Positions 15,831 through 24,403 are shown, numbered from the stretch's first letter. The stretch: DNA of 64,000 bases from Croceimicrobium sp965656185 (GCA_965656185.1 CBFHJH010000002.1:62001-126000), one strand, 5' to 3'. Made by a program: numbers and translations. Notes: generated from the sequence alone by a model not told the origin.

Positions 15831-17088
15831 GGTATAGGGAAAGTTTCTTTTTAGACTTGTGCTCAAAGCGCCAAATTAAGAGAACCGAGGCAATAATTAA
15901 GCCGGTAGCCAAGCCATACCAGATGCCTAATACTCCGTACTTCAATTTAAAACCAAGGTAATAGGAGGTGCCCAAGCCGGCTACCCAATAAGCGAATAGC
16001 ACAATTAAGGTGGGGACCCTAGTTTCCGAAATACCTCTTAAGGCACTAAGAGCTACCACTTGGGTGCCGTCGAACAATTGAAAGGCCACGGCCACGATCA
16101 ATAATTGCGCGGCAACCGCAAGCACTTGCGGATCATCACTGTAGAAACTAGGAAAGTAATGACGACCGAAGAAATAGATCATTCCAGCGCTGAGCATCAT
16201 GATCAAGACCAAGACAACGTTGGTATAGGCGGCTTGTCGCATTGCTTTAATATTACCTGCGCCCAATTGATTACTTACCCGAACATTAGCGGCGGCACCA
16301 AAACCAGAAGCGGCCATATAACTTACTGAGGCCAATGATATGGCGATTTGATGGGCGGCCAGCGATTCGGCATCGATCCAGCCTGCCATAACAGCCGCTA
16401 AGGCAAAAGCGGAAACTTCAAATATGAATTGTAAGCCAGAGGGTACGCCAATGTCTAAGAGAGTTTTGAAATGTTTCTTTTGGGTCTTTAACCATTCTAT
16501 ACCCTGGGTAAAAACCTTAAAGGCCGGTTTCCGCATGGTATAATAGATCATGGCAATAGCCATCAAAATGCGGGCACTTAAAGTGGCAATACCAGCTCCT
16601 TCTAAACCTAAAGCGGGGAAGCCGTAATGGCCATAAATAAGCAGGTAATTGAGCCCGATATTGAGCAAATTGGCGCCAACTGAAATGAGCATGGCTGCTT
16701 TGGTGTCGCTAAGCCCTTCGGCAAACTGTTTAAAGGTTAAGAAGCTCAGTAGGGGAATAATACTAAAGGAAATAATTTTAAAATAGCCCGAAGCAGCCTC
16801 AAGTACTGCTGCTTCCTGTCCCATGAGGTGCATAAAGTTCTCCAGCAGCAAGAGCGCTAAGAATAGCAAAATGGCAATGGCACCGTTGAGGTAAATAGCG
16901 TGCTTTAAATAACTACGCGCTTTCTCAGGTCTGCCTTCACCATCGGCATTAGCCACTGGAGTGGTAAGACCGTAGGCTAAACCTATGCCGAAAACCATGG
17001 GAACCACAAAGACTGAATTAGCAAAGGCACCGGCCGCTAATGGAATAGTTCCCAGAGCGCCTACCATTATGCTATCGGCAAGTCCCAC
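15823..17088 (-). CDS. MATE family multidrug/metabolite efflux protein, N-terminus extends upstream
   Basis: The protein has the twelve-helix MATE layout with characteristic strings GLADSIMVGALG, ALGLEGAGIATLSAR and GASGFGAAANVRVSNQLGAG-like (here MAASGFGAAANVRVSNQLGAG). MATE proteins export drugs or metabolites using a sodium or proton gradient. The only ATG/GTG/TTG start in frame is the GTG at 17088, which falls inside the first membrane helix. The same frame continues upstream and encodes NFSLAWPVILGQVGHVAV, the conserved MATE start, with no ATG, GTG or TTG before a stop. The likely beginning is near 17166, where an in-frame CTG follows a TAnnTTTG box. True length is about 447 residues. 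Confidence 0.9.
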   Translation of the reverse strand: MGLADSIMVGALGTIPLAAGAFANSVFVVPMVFGIGLAYGLTTPVANADGEGRPEKARSYLKHAIYLNGAIAILLFLALLLLENFMHLMGQEAAVLEAASGYFKIISFSIIPLLSFLTFKQFAEGLSDTKAAMLISVGANLLNIGLNYLLIYGHYGFPALGLEGAGIATLSARILMAIAMIYYTMRKPAFKVFTQGIEWLKTQKKHFKTLLDIGVPSGLQFIFEVSAFALAAVMAGWIDAESLAAHQIAISLASVSYMAASGFGAAANVRVSNQLGAGNIKAMRQAAYTNVVLVLIMMLSAGMIYFFGRHYFPSFYSDDPQVLAVAAQLLIVAVAFQLFDGTQVVALSALRGISETRVPTLIVLFAYWVAGLGTSYYLGFKLKYGVLGIWYGLATGLIIASVLLIWRFEHKSKKKLSLYHG

Positions 17089-17180
17089 GGCAACATGACC
17101 AACTTGGCCAAGGATGACTGGCCAGGCTAAACTGAAGTTTTTACGATAATGTTCTTGTAATTTCAGAACTTGCTTTTCGG

Positions 17181-17188
17181 CAAAAGTA
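17181..17188 (-). promoter_or_regulatory. TACTTTTG promoter box ahead of MATE
   Basis: On the minus strand TACTTTTG matches the TAnnTTTG -7 box. The expected transcription start lies just upstream of the in-frame CTG at 17166, so transcript and protein start would be close together. It would drive the long MATE-BioY-glycosyltransferase-CDF-Crp run. Confidence 0.5.
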
Positions 17189-17254
17189 GATAATGCTCAA
17201 GCTTCTCAGCGAAAGAATTCACCAAGTTCCTAAGAATTGTACCATTGATAGCTT

Positions 17255-17488
17255 TTAAGAAACTTCCGCTTCATGCCTTTGCATTTCACGCTCATAAAAA
17301 GCTTCGGCTGTTTCCATAAGATTAGCTACTTCATTGACCAATTCATCTTCTTCACCTTCCAACTCATCGAACCACTCTAGGTCATCATTCTGAATATCCC
17401 ACACAAAACGGGGATATTGGGTATGAACGATGTAAAGGCTGTCCGGCTGGTCAGTATTGTCTGCTATTAAAAAATGTGGCAGTTCCAT
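17255..17488 (-). CDS. Small conserved acidic protein, unknown function
   Basis: The 77-residue protein (MELPHFLIADNTDQPDSLYI) is acidic, with DDLEWFDELEGEEDEL in the middle and a helical C-terminus. I recognise it as a type of short protein found widely in flavobacteria but know of no function. No membrane segment or signal peptide is visible. It sits alone between the terminator of the NtrC-type gene and the MATE promoter, on the same strand as both. Confidence 0.7.
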   Translation of the reverse strand: MELPHFLIADNTDQPDSLYIVHTQYPRFVWDIQNDDLEWFDELEGEEDELVNEVANLMETAEAFYEREMQRHEAEVS

Positions 17489-17512
17489 AGTACTTAGTCT
17501 GTTCTAATGTAG

Positions 17513-17540
17513 TAAAAAATCTAATTGTCAGTTAATTAGA
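17513..17540 (-). terminator. Terminator after the NtrC-type regulator
   Basis: On the minus strand TCTAATT (17540-17534) pairs with AATTAGA (17526-17520) around seven bases and is followed by six T residues. It starts a few bases after the regulator stop codon and closes the grpE-to-regulator run. The stem is AT-rich, so it may be moderate in strength. Confidence 0.7.
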
Positions 17541-17543
17541 TCA

Positions 17544-18561
17544 TTATTTGCTGGCGAATTTCTTTACATCCTCCAAGCTAATGCTTTGTCCGCCTAAGAT
17601 TATAAGGCGTTCTACCACATTGCGGAGTTCGCGAATATTTCCGGTCCAATCGATTTTTTGCAGTTCACTCAAGGCTTTTGCATCAAAGGCCTTTACAGCA
17701 ACGCCCTGTTCTTGGGCGATCTTTTTAGCAAAATGCTCACAGAGAACAGGAATGTCTTCCTTACGTTCGTTTAGGGCTGGGACTTTGATCAAGATCACAC
17801 TAAGGCGATGGTAGAGATCTTCACGAAAACGGCCTGCGGCGATTTCCTCTTTAAGGTCCTTATTGGTAGCAGCTAAAACTCGAACATTCACTTTAATTTC
17901 CTTATCGCTGCCTACCGGACTTACCTTTCCTTCTTGAAGGGCCCGTAAAACCTTAGCTTGGGCCGGTAAGCTCATATCCCCGATTTCATCTAAAAAGAGG
18001 GTTCCTTTATTCGCTTGTTCAAATTTCCCCGCTCGATCTTTTACGGCAGAGGTAAAGGCCCCTTTCTTATGACCGAAGAGTTCGCTTTCTATCAATTCTG
18101 AAGGGATAGCCGCACAGTTTACTTCTACCATGGGCTCTTTCGACCTTTCAGATTTCTGATGGATCCAATGCGCAACTAATTCTTTACCGGTACCATTTGG
18201 TCCAGTTATTAATACCCGAGCGTCGGTAGGGGCTACCTTTTCGATCATTTCTTTGATCTCTTCCAGGGCTTTGGATTCCCCGATCATTTGGTAGTTTTTA
18301 GAGATCTTCTTTTTCAGGACCTTATTTTCCTTGACCAAATTGTTGCGATCGAGAGCGTGGCGAACCGTATTTAGAAGTCGATTTAAATCGGGTGGTTTTG
18401 AAATGTAATCGTAAGCCCCTTTACGCATACTGTCTACCGCTGTTTCGAGATCACCGTGTCCGGAGATCATGACCACGGCCGTATCTGGATAGCTCGCCTT
18501 AATTTTTTCCAAGACTTCAATGCCATCCATTCCAGGCATTTTAATATCACAAAGCACCAAA
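17544..18561 (-). CDS. NtrC-type sigma-54 activator, N-terminus lost in assembly gap, no DNA-binding domain
   Basis: The visible 339 residues begin inside a receiver domain at the phosphorylated Asp (LVLCDIKMPGMDG) and continue through VMISGHG and the conserved Lys (YISKPPD). The AAA+ domain follows: Walker A GPNGTGKE, the sigma-54 contact loop written GAFTSA instead of GAFTGA, Walker B GTLFLDEIGD, and RFREDLYHRLSV. The protein stops soon after the AAA+ domain (LEDVKKFASK) with no Fis-type helix-turn-helix, so it probably does not bind DNA by itself. About 50 N-terminal residues are hidden by the N run. It ends the grpE-dnaJ run; no kinase is adjacent. Confidence 0.92.
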
Positions 18562-18659
18562 NNNNNNNNNNNNNNNNNNNNNNNNNNNNNNNNNNNNNNN
18601 NNNNNNNNNNNNNNNNNNNNNNNNNNNNNNNNNNNNNNNNNNNNNNNNNNNNNNNNNNN
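18562..18659. other. Assembly gap (98 N) covering the end of ppx/gppA and the start of the regulator
   Basis: The gap falls between two genes on the same strand. By family comparison the missing part should hold roughly 15 residues of the phosphatase, an intergenic stretch and about 50 residues of the receiver domain, near 200 bases or more. The N count therefore underestimates the real gap. Confidence 0.85.
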
Positions 18660-19522
18660 AGGAGACGAATACCAAATCGTTTGATAATAAAGTTGATTTC
18701 AAGGCAAGCCATCACGATCATGTCGGCTCGCATTGGGATCATCCCGGGGGTGTTCAGTCTTTCCTCAAAGGTACCTTTCATCATGCGGTCGGCAATTTGC
18801 ATGTATTCATGCATGGAGAAGGTGTAATTGGTATCATCCTCATCCAGCCGTGAAGTGCGGTAGTTCTCCACGCACATTTGCGCCAAGGTGTCAAAACTTC
18901 CACTGCTACCGATCAATACACGTGGGTAATTATCGGCGCAAGCCTTTTTTAGTTCACTTAAGCTTTCCTCCAGGTAATTATCAATTGCCTCGATCTCTTC
19001 GGGATGAATGGGGTCGCTGGGGCGGAAGCGGTTCATCATAACGCTGCTACCTAAAGGATAGGACTTTTGCCAGACTGGTTCCTTATCCCGTAAGAGGATA
19101 AACTCGGTACTACCGCCGCCAATATCCATGACCAAGGTGGGCACTTCTTTGAAGTCGATTCCTTGACGTACTCCTTCGTAAATTAATTTTGCCTCGGTAT
19201 CGCCATCGATCACATTGATCTTAAGCTCGAGTTCCTTTGCCACCCGTTCTACCAGATCCTTCCCATTCTTTGCACTGCGCGCGGCTGCGGTGGCTACTGC
19301 ATAGATATGATCTACGCCCAGTTCTTGTGCGGTTTGCTTGTGTTGGCTCAAGGCCTGAAGCGCCCGCTCGATGGCCGCTTCGCCAATGGCGAAATCGTCT
19401 AGGTCGGCTCCTTCGGCCAAGCGAACCGCGATCTTGGAATTATGGATCAATAGCTGACTTTCCTGTTCGCGCACTAATAAATTAAAGGTATTAGTGCCAC
19501 AGTCGATAATAGCGATTTTCAT
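18660..19522 (-). CDS. Ppx/GppA family exopolyphosphatase or pppGpp phosphatase, 3' end in gap
   Basis: The 287 visible residues show the ASKHA phosphatase fold: MKIAIIDCGTNTFNLLV at the N-terminus, the glutamate-bearing AVATAAARSAKNG loop, and VMDIGGGSTEF, the glycine-rich phosphate loop. Members hydrolyse polyphosphate or the alarmone pppGpp. It is a short, Ppx/GppA-core form without a C-terminal HD domain. The sequence runs into the N gap at FGIRLL, about 15 residues before the expected end. Its start is one base after the mscS stop, so it is co-transcribed with a stress operon. Confidence 0.93.
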
Positions 19523-19523
19523 C

Positions 19524-20366
19524 TTAATCGGACTTGGGGGAATTGCGAAACCAAAGGTCGCGCTGAGGGAATGGTATGGTTACCTTGTTTTCTCTAAATT
19601 TCTTATCAATGGCGAAACGAAGCTCACTCTTGGTCTTTTCGATCCGAAACAAATTGCGAGAGAAAAAGAAGAGAGAAAAGTTTAAGGAGCTGTCGCCAAA
19701 ATCATCGAAGAAAACGATGGGGTGTGGCGATTTAAGAACATCCTTATTTTCTTCCGCTACTTCGAGTAAAATGTTTTTTACTAATTCCGTATCACTACCA
19801 TAAGCTACGCCTACCTGCACCTTAAAGCGGGTTACTCGGTTGTTCTGACTCCAGTTGACCACATTATCGGCGGTTAATTTGGAGTTTGGTACGATCAAAA
19901 CGATCTCCTCGCGGGTAAGCAACATGGTGGTGCGTATGCCCACTTCTTTTACCTCACCCACAATGCCAGCTATTTCTACAATATCGCCGGCCGTAACGGT
20001 GCGCTCAAAAAGGATGATAAAGCCCGCCACCATATCTTTAAAAAGATCTTGTAAGCCCAGACCTAAACCAACCAATAGAGCGGTGGAAGAGGCGAGTAAA
20101 ACCGTTACTTGGAATCCTAAGGAATCGATGACGGAAATGATGGCGATAATGGCAATTATATAGGAACCTACCGAGTTGATAGCGTAAGACTTCCCCGGAT
20201 CTAGCTTACCATGCTTTTCCAGTCTTTGGAGGTATTTCTTAAATAACCACCTAAAGATGAAGGAAATAAGTATGATTAGGAGGACCCAAAAGATATTGAT
20301 GATCCTAAGCTCCCAATCGCCCACACTGAGCAATTCTAATTCAAAAAAGGATTTAACTTTTTCCAT
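19524..20366 (-). CDS. MscS family small-conductance mechanosensitive channel
   Basis: The 280-residue protein has two N-terminal membrane helices, then the pore-lining helix with LASSTALLVGLGLGLQD, a Gly/Ala pattern typical of MscS, followed by the beta domain (FKDMVAGFIILFERTVTAGDIVEI and VPNSKL) and a cytoplasmic alpha-beta domain. These channels open on hypo-osmotic shock to release solutes from the cytoplasm. The start overlaps the stop of the ABC permease by one base (TAATG). Confidence 0.95.
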   Translation of the reverse strand: MEKVKSFFELELLSVGDWELRIINIFWVLLIILISFIFRWLFKKYLQRLEKHGKLDPGKSYAINSVGSYIIAIIAIISVIDSLGFQVTVLLASSTALLVGLGLGLQDLFKDMVAGFIILFERTVTAGDIVEIAGIVGEVKEVGIRTTMLLTREEIVLIVPNSKLTADNVVNWSQNNRVTRFKVQVGVAYGSDTELVKNILLEVAEENKDVLKSPHPIVFFDDFGDSSLNFSLFFFSRNLFRIEKTKSELRFAIDKKFRENKVTIPFPQRDLWFRNSPKSD

Positions 20367-21676
20367 TAATGCTTATAGCGAATCCAACGAAAGATTTCCG
20401 TGAAGGTAGGCTTTTTGCCATACATAAGGATTCCTACACGATAGATCTTAGCAGCCAGCCAAACTCCTCCCAAGAAGCTAATCGCCAAGAGGAACATGGA
20501 GAGTAGAAGCTCCCACCATTCTACACCAAAGGGCAAGCGTGCCATCATTACCAAGGGGGAGCTTAGAGGTACCATAGAGAACCAAAAGGCCATAGCTCCA
20601 TCTGGATTATCCAAGGCACGCAAAATCACCAGAAGCGAGACAATTAGTGGAATGGTAATCGGTAAAATGAATTGCTGCGAATCACTTTCTTTATCTACCG
20701 CCGAGCCTACCGCGGCAAAGAAGGAACCATACAATAAATAGCCTCCGAGAAAGTAGTAAAAAAAGCTCAGTGCCACACTCACAAAGTCGATGCTCTGTAG
20801 GCTTTTCCAAATCTCAAAAACGGGCGTATTGGACATGTTGCCCAAATCGGCATTGTTTACTAGTTCGCCTGCTTCTAAGCTAGGCGCAATAAAAATGCTG
20901 GTAGCAATAAAGTAAAAGAGGGCGCCAAGTCCGATCCAAACCACAAACTGAAGCAGGGCGAGCAGGCCAATGCCTAAGATCTTGCCCATCATTAATTCGA
21001 ATGGTTTGATCGAGCTAACCATCAATTCCATGATACGGTTGCTTTTTTCTTCGATTACCCCGCGCATGATTTGACTACCATAAATAAAGATGAAAAGGTA
21101 AATAGCGAAGGCCGCCACATATCCAATTCCCATCTTCACGATAGTGGTGTTTTCAGCCTCAACTCCTACCTCGGTATTGATTACCCTAATGTTTACACTG
21201 GTCTTCGTACGGGCAAGGATCTCGGGATCTACACCACTGGCTTTTAGCTTCTCCTTTTGGATGTATTTCTCCAAGCTTCGTTCGAGGTAACTTTCCACAC
21301 CAATAGAGAGGTCGCCTTCCCGGTATATTTGCACGTTGCGCGCCACGAAATCTGGATCGCCACCATCGCTTATTGGAATGTATAAAAAGGCATAATCCCC
21401 TTCTTCCTTCGAAAAGGCTTTGGCTTCTTCGAGACTGAATTTTTCCGGTGGTAAATAGCGTAGTTTAACTTCATCCTGGCCTTTATCGAAATCAAGTAAT
21501 ACCGATTCGTCGAGCACGCTTATTACTTTCTCATCACCCGGAAGGGTAGCCAAAAAGGCAGGTAGGAATAGAACCACCGCCATTAAGATCGGTCCTAATA
21601 AGGTGAGGATGATAAAGGACTTTTTACGCACTCGGGTACCGAACTCCCGGCTTATGATCAATCCTAAGTTTTTCAT
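20366..21676 (-). CDS. ABC-2 type transporter permease (NatB-like)
   Basis: The 436-residue protein has one N-terminal helix (~18-44), a long extracytoplasmic domain (~45-175) and about five more helices in the C-terminal half, as in NatB sodium-export permeases. The helix-flanking string GVIEEKSNRIMELMVSSIKPFELM is diagnostic of this family. It partners the ATPase at 21673-22557, whose stop overlaps its start by four bases. The substrate is not established; NatAB homologs export Na+ or other small molecules. Confidence 0.92.
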   Translation of the reverse strand: MKNLGLIISREFGTRVRKKSFIILTLLGPILMAVVLFLPAFLATLPGDEKVISVLDESVLLDFDKGQDEVKLRYLPPEKFSLEEAKAFSKEEGDYAFLYIPISDGGDPDFVARNVQIYREGDLSIGVESYLERSLEKYIQKEKLKASGVDPEILARTKTSVNIRVINTEVGVEAENTTIVKMGIGYVAAFAIYLFIFIYGSQIMRGVIEEKSNRIMELMVSSIKPFELMMGKILGIGLLALLQFVVWIGLGALFYFIATSIFIAPSLEAGELVNNADLGNMSNTPVFEIWKSLQSIDFVSVALSFFYYFLGGYLLYGSFFAAVGSAVDKESDSQQFILPITIPLIVSLLVILRALDNPDGAMAFWFSMVPLSSPLVMMARLPFGVEWWELLLSMFLLAISFLGGVWLAAKIYRVGILMYGKKPTFTEIFRWIRYKH

Positions 21677-22557
21677 GTGCGTGCCACTTTAATGAAGATA
21701 TCGTGAAGCATAGCTTCTTCTTCCTCGAAACTGATAATGCCAAAGGGTATAAGAGCTTCGATCAATTTCTTTTTACCCATGGATTCGGCTTCCAGCTTAT
21801 ACTGGGTTAAGCCATGATAATCTGAGCTTTCTAGGATATTGATTCCAGCCAAATTGGTCAAGGCTATTTCGGTGCGTAAGATGTAGTTGCCACTGCGGTA
21901 TTTCTGTTTGATCTCGCTCAATTTACCGTCTAAAACCTTCTGACCTTGGTTGATCAAAACGATTTCTTGGCAAAGCTCTTCCACCGATTCCATGCGGTGT
22001 GTGGAGAAAATTAGGGTAGCTCCATTCTGGCTAAGTCTTTGGATCTCCTGTTTTATCTGCTCAGTGTTAATGGGGTCGAATCCGGTAAAAGGCTCATCTA
22101 ATATGATCAATTGCGGTTCGTGAATAACGCTGGCGATAAACTGCACCTTTTGAGCCAAGCCTTTAGAAAGTTCTTCGACTTGTTTATTGGCGCGGTCCAT
22201 TAATTCAAACCGTTCCAGCCAAGTCTTAACTCTTTTACGCGCTTCTTGCTTGTCCAAACCTTTTAGTTGCGCTAGGTATAGCAATTGCTCGGCCACCTTC
22301 ATTTTCGGATACAGTCCTCGTTCTTCAGGTAGGTAGCCAATTTGCTGAATATGCTTGGCTTTAAGCGCTTCTCCGTTGAAAGTTATCGAGCCTCGATCCG
22401 GTCCGATAATTTGGTTAAGAATGCGGATAAAAGTTGTTTTTCCCGCGCCATTGGGACCCAAAAGACCAAAAACCGATCCCTCTTCGATATTGAGATCGAA
22501 ATCTACCAAGGCCTTATGGTCTCCATAAGACTTAGAAACACCTTCCGCTTTGATCAT
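21673..22557 (-). CDS. ABC transporter ATP-binding protein (NatA-like)
   Basis: The 294-residue ATPase carries Walker A GPNGAGKTT (residues 34-42), the Q-loop region GYLPEERGLYPKM, the signature ELSKGLAQKVQ, Walker B LIILDEPFTGFD and the switch His in STHRM. The C-terminal ~80 residues form the DUF4162-type tail usual in NatA proteins. It starts two bases after the dnaJ stop and overlaps the permease gene by four bases. Confidence 0.95.
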   Translation of the reverse strand: MIKAEGVSKSYGDHKALVDFDLNIEEGSVFGLLGPNGAGKTTFIRILNQIIGPDRGSITFNGEALKAKHIQQIGYLPEERGLYPKMKVAEQLLYLAQLKGLDKQEARKRVKTWLERFELMDRANKQVEELSKGLAQKVQFIASVIHEPQLIILDEPFTGFDPINTEQIKQEIQRLSQNGATLIFSTHRMESVEELCQEIVLINQGQKVLDGKLSEIKQKYRSGNYILRTEIALTNLAGINILESSDYHGLTQYKLEAESMGKKKLIEALIPFGIISFEEEEAMLHDIFIKVART

Positions 22558-22559
22558 GC

Positions 22560-23696
22560 TTACGAGAACATTTCTTTAACCTTGTCGAAAAAGGATTTAT
22601 CGTTGCGATCTGGCTTAGGCTCAAATTCGCCATCAGATTGCATTTCTTCGAACATCTTGCGGTATTTGCTGCTCAGGTCTTTGGGTGTCCAGACATTAAC
22701 GTGGACCATCAGATCGCCATTTCCGTAACTGTCTACACTTGGCAATCCTTTATTGCGGAGGCGTAAGATCTTGCCGCTTTGGGTGCCAGGGTCGAGCTTG
22801 ATCCTGGCCTTACCACTCACGGTGGGCACTTCAGTACGGGTGCCTAGCACTGCATCGGGTAAACTGATATAAAGTTCATAATGCAAGTTTTGGCCATCAC
22901 GTTGTAATTCTTCGTGTGGGATTTCTTCGATCTGAACCAAGAGGTCTCCATTAACACCATCCATAGGTCCAGCGTTCCCTTTCCCAGCCACCTTTAATTG
23001 CATGCCTTCGGCTACTCCGGCGGGAATCTTTACTTCTACCACATCTTCTTTGCGGATCATACCGTGTTCGTCGGCACCAGAGGGCTTGTTTTCTACCTTT
23101 TTCCCTAGACCACCACAAGTAGGGCAGGTGCTGGCCGTTTGCATTTGGCCCAAGATGGTGTTGGTTACACGACTAACTTGGCCACTGCCGCCGCAAGTAT
23201 TACAGGTACTGTATTTTAAACCATCGCCCGGTACCAGTCTTTTAATGCGTAACTTTTTACTAGCACCATTGGCGATTTCTTCTAGGGTAAGCTTTACTCT
23301 TACCCTTAGGTTAGAGCCTTTAAATACACGACGACCTCCTCGGCTTCTTCCTCCGAAGCCGCCAAAGCCACCTCCGCCGCCGCCAAAGGCGCCACCGAAG
23401 ATATCTCCGAACTGTTCGAATATGTCGTCCATATTCATGCCACCGCCGCCAAAACCGCCACCAGCAGCTCCGCCCATCCCAGCATGGCCATACTGATCGT
23501 AGCGTGCTTTTTTCTGCTTATCGCTTAGCACTTCGTAGGCCTCGGCTGCTTCCTTAAATTTAGCTTCAGCTTCTTGGTCGTCGGGGTTTTTATCTGGGTG
23601 GTATTTAATGGCCAGTTTGCGATAGGCCTTTTTTATTTCGGCATCGCTGGCACTCTTAGATACACCTAATATTTCGTAATAATCTCTCTTAGCCAT
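22560..23696 (-). CDS. dnaJ: Chaperone DnaJ with only two of the four zinc-binding repeats
   Basis: The 378-residue protein has the J domain with HPD at 33-35, a long Gly/Phe-rich linker (~70-122), a zinc domain and two beta-rich substrate domains. DnaJ delivers unfolded proteins to DnaK and stimulates its ATPase. Only two CxxCxGxG repeats are present (Cys165/168 and Cys191/194); the outer two, which would form the other zinc site, are replaced by LVPGDGLKY and KPSGADEHG. I believe this reduced form is common in flavobacteria. It follows grpE by seven bases. Confidence 0.97.
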   Translation of the reverse strand: MAKRDYYEILGVSKSASDAEIKKAYRKLAIKYHPDKNPDDQEAEAKFKEAAEAYEVLSDKQKKARYDQYGHAGMGGAAGGGFGGGGMNMDDIFEQFGDIFGGAFGGGGGGFGGFGGRSRGGRRVFKGSNLRVRVKLTLEEIANGASKKLRIKRLVPGDGLKYSTCNTCGGSGQVSRVTNTILGQMQTASTCPTCGGLGKKVENKPSGADEHGMIRKEDVVEVKIPAGVAEGMQLKVAGKGNAGPMDGVNGDLLVQIEEIPHEELQRDGQNLHYELYISLPDAVLGTRTEVPTVSGKARIKLDPGTQSGKILRLRNKGLPSVDSYGNGDLMVHVNVWTPKDLSSKYRKMFEEMQSDGEFEPKPDRNDKSFFDKVKEMFS

Positions 23697-23703
23697 AGTA
23701 TTC

Positions 23704-24273
23704 TTATTCTCCTACCACCACACGGGCGTAGCGAATTATTTTATTTCCCAACTCAAAGCCTTGCTCGATCTCGTCTACCACCTTGCCTTTGAGATCTTCG
23801 CTAGGGGCGGGGATTCGCGTAACGGCCTCCATGGTATCTACATCAAAATCTTTACCCACTGTGCTTTCCATTGGCTTCAGACCTTTTTGCTTCAGGGTGT
23901 TCTCAAACTTATTGAAAATAAGTCGAGTACCTTCTTCAGACTCGCTGCCCTCCATATTACTTAAAGCTCGTTTAAAATCATCGAGCACTGGCAGTAAAGC
24001 TGACATTAATTCTTGATTGGCACTGCCAAAGAGTTCTACCCTTTCTTTTGCGGTGCGCTTGCGATGGTTTTCAAAATCGGCATAGAGACGAAGTTTTTGA
24101 TCCTTCTCAGCCGCTAAGGCCTCCTCTAACTCGGCAATGCGCTCTTCTGGACTTTGCTCTTTAGTCTCTTTAGAATCTTGATTATCAGATTTTTGCTCTG
24201 TGTTTTCTTGTTCTTTCTGAGACTTCAACTCTTGCTCTTTATCTTTATCTTGTACAGTGTCTTTCGCACTCAT
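23704..24273 (-). CDS. grpE: Nucleotide exchange factor GrpE
   Basis: The 189-residue protein has a charged, low-complexity N-terminus rich in Lys, Glu and Gln (residues ~1-45), a long coiled coil (EERIAELEEALAAEKDQKLRLYADFENHRKR) and the C-terminal beta domain ending GFELGNKIIRYARVVV. GrpE releases ADP from DnaK and so drives the chaperone cycle with DnaJ, encoded next. dnaK itself is not in the window. It is the first gene of the minus-strand stress run, which follows a palindrome. Confidence 0.97.
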   Translation of the reverse strand: MSAKDTVQDKDKEQELKSQKEQENTEQKSDNQDSKETKEQSPEERIAELEEALAAEKDQKLRLYADFENHRKRTAKERVELFGSANQELMSALLPVLDDFKRALSNMEGSESEEGTRLIFNKFENTLKQKGLKPMESTVGKDFDVDTMEAVTRIPAPSEDLKGKVVDEIEQGFELGNKIIRYARVVVGE

Positions 24274-24324
24274 TACTTAGAATTTGCCCTTTAATAGTCA
24301 AAAAATCTGCCAATCCTTTTAGGG

Positions 24325-24337
24325 TGTCAGGCTGACA
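24325..24337. promoter_or_regulatory. Perfect palindrome TGTCAG-G-CTGACA upstream of grpE
   Basis: Two six-base arms around one base lie 52 bases ahead of the grpE start, with a second, weaker inverted repeat (CCAGA-ATTC-TCTGG, 24341-24354) beside it. It does not match the CIRCE element of HrcA. A role as heat-shock operator is inferred from its place before grpE-dnaJ. Confidence 0.5.
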
Positions 24338-24376
24338 TTGCCAGAATTCTCTGGTTATGATTCGGTTTTTTGAAAC

Positions 24377-24403
24377 AAAAAAAGCCTCCCCGGTGGGGGA
24401 GGC
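24377..24403 (-). terminator. Strong terminator after the thioredoxin-like gene
   Basis: On the minus strand GCCTCCCC pairs with GGGGAGGC around four bases and runs into seven T residues. It lies about 22 bases after the thioredoxin stop and isolates grpE from the murA cluster. Confidence 0.92.

Noticed and set aside
18467..18562. Apparent fusion of Ppx/GppA with a C-terminal WCFVILKCLEW segment
   Set aside because: The segment is a shifted reading of the receiver domain on the far side of the N gap, not a real fusion.
23002..23496. 164-codon Pro-rich frame opposite dnaJ
   Set aside because: It is the complement of the Gly/Phe-rich and zinc regions of dnaJ; the Pro runs are the reverse of Gly codons.
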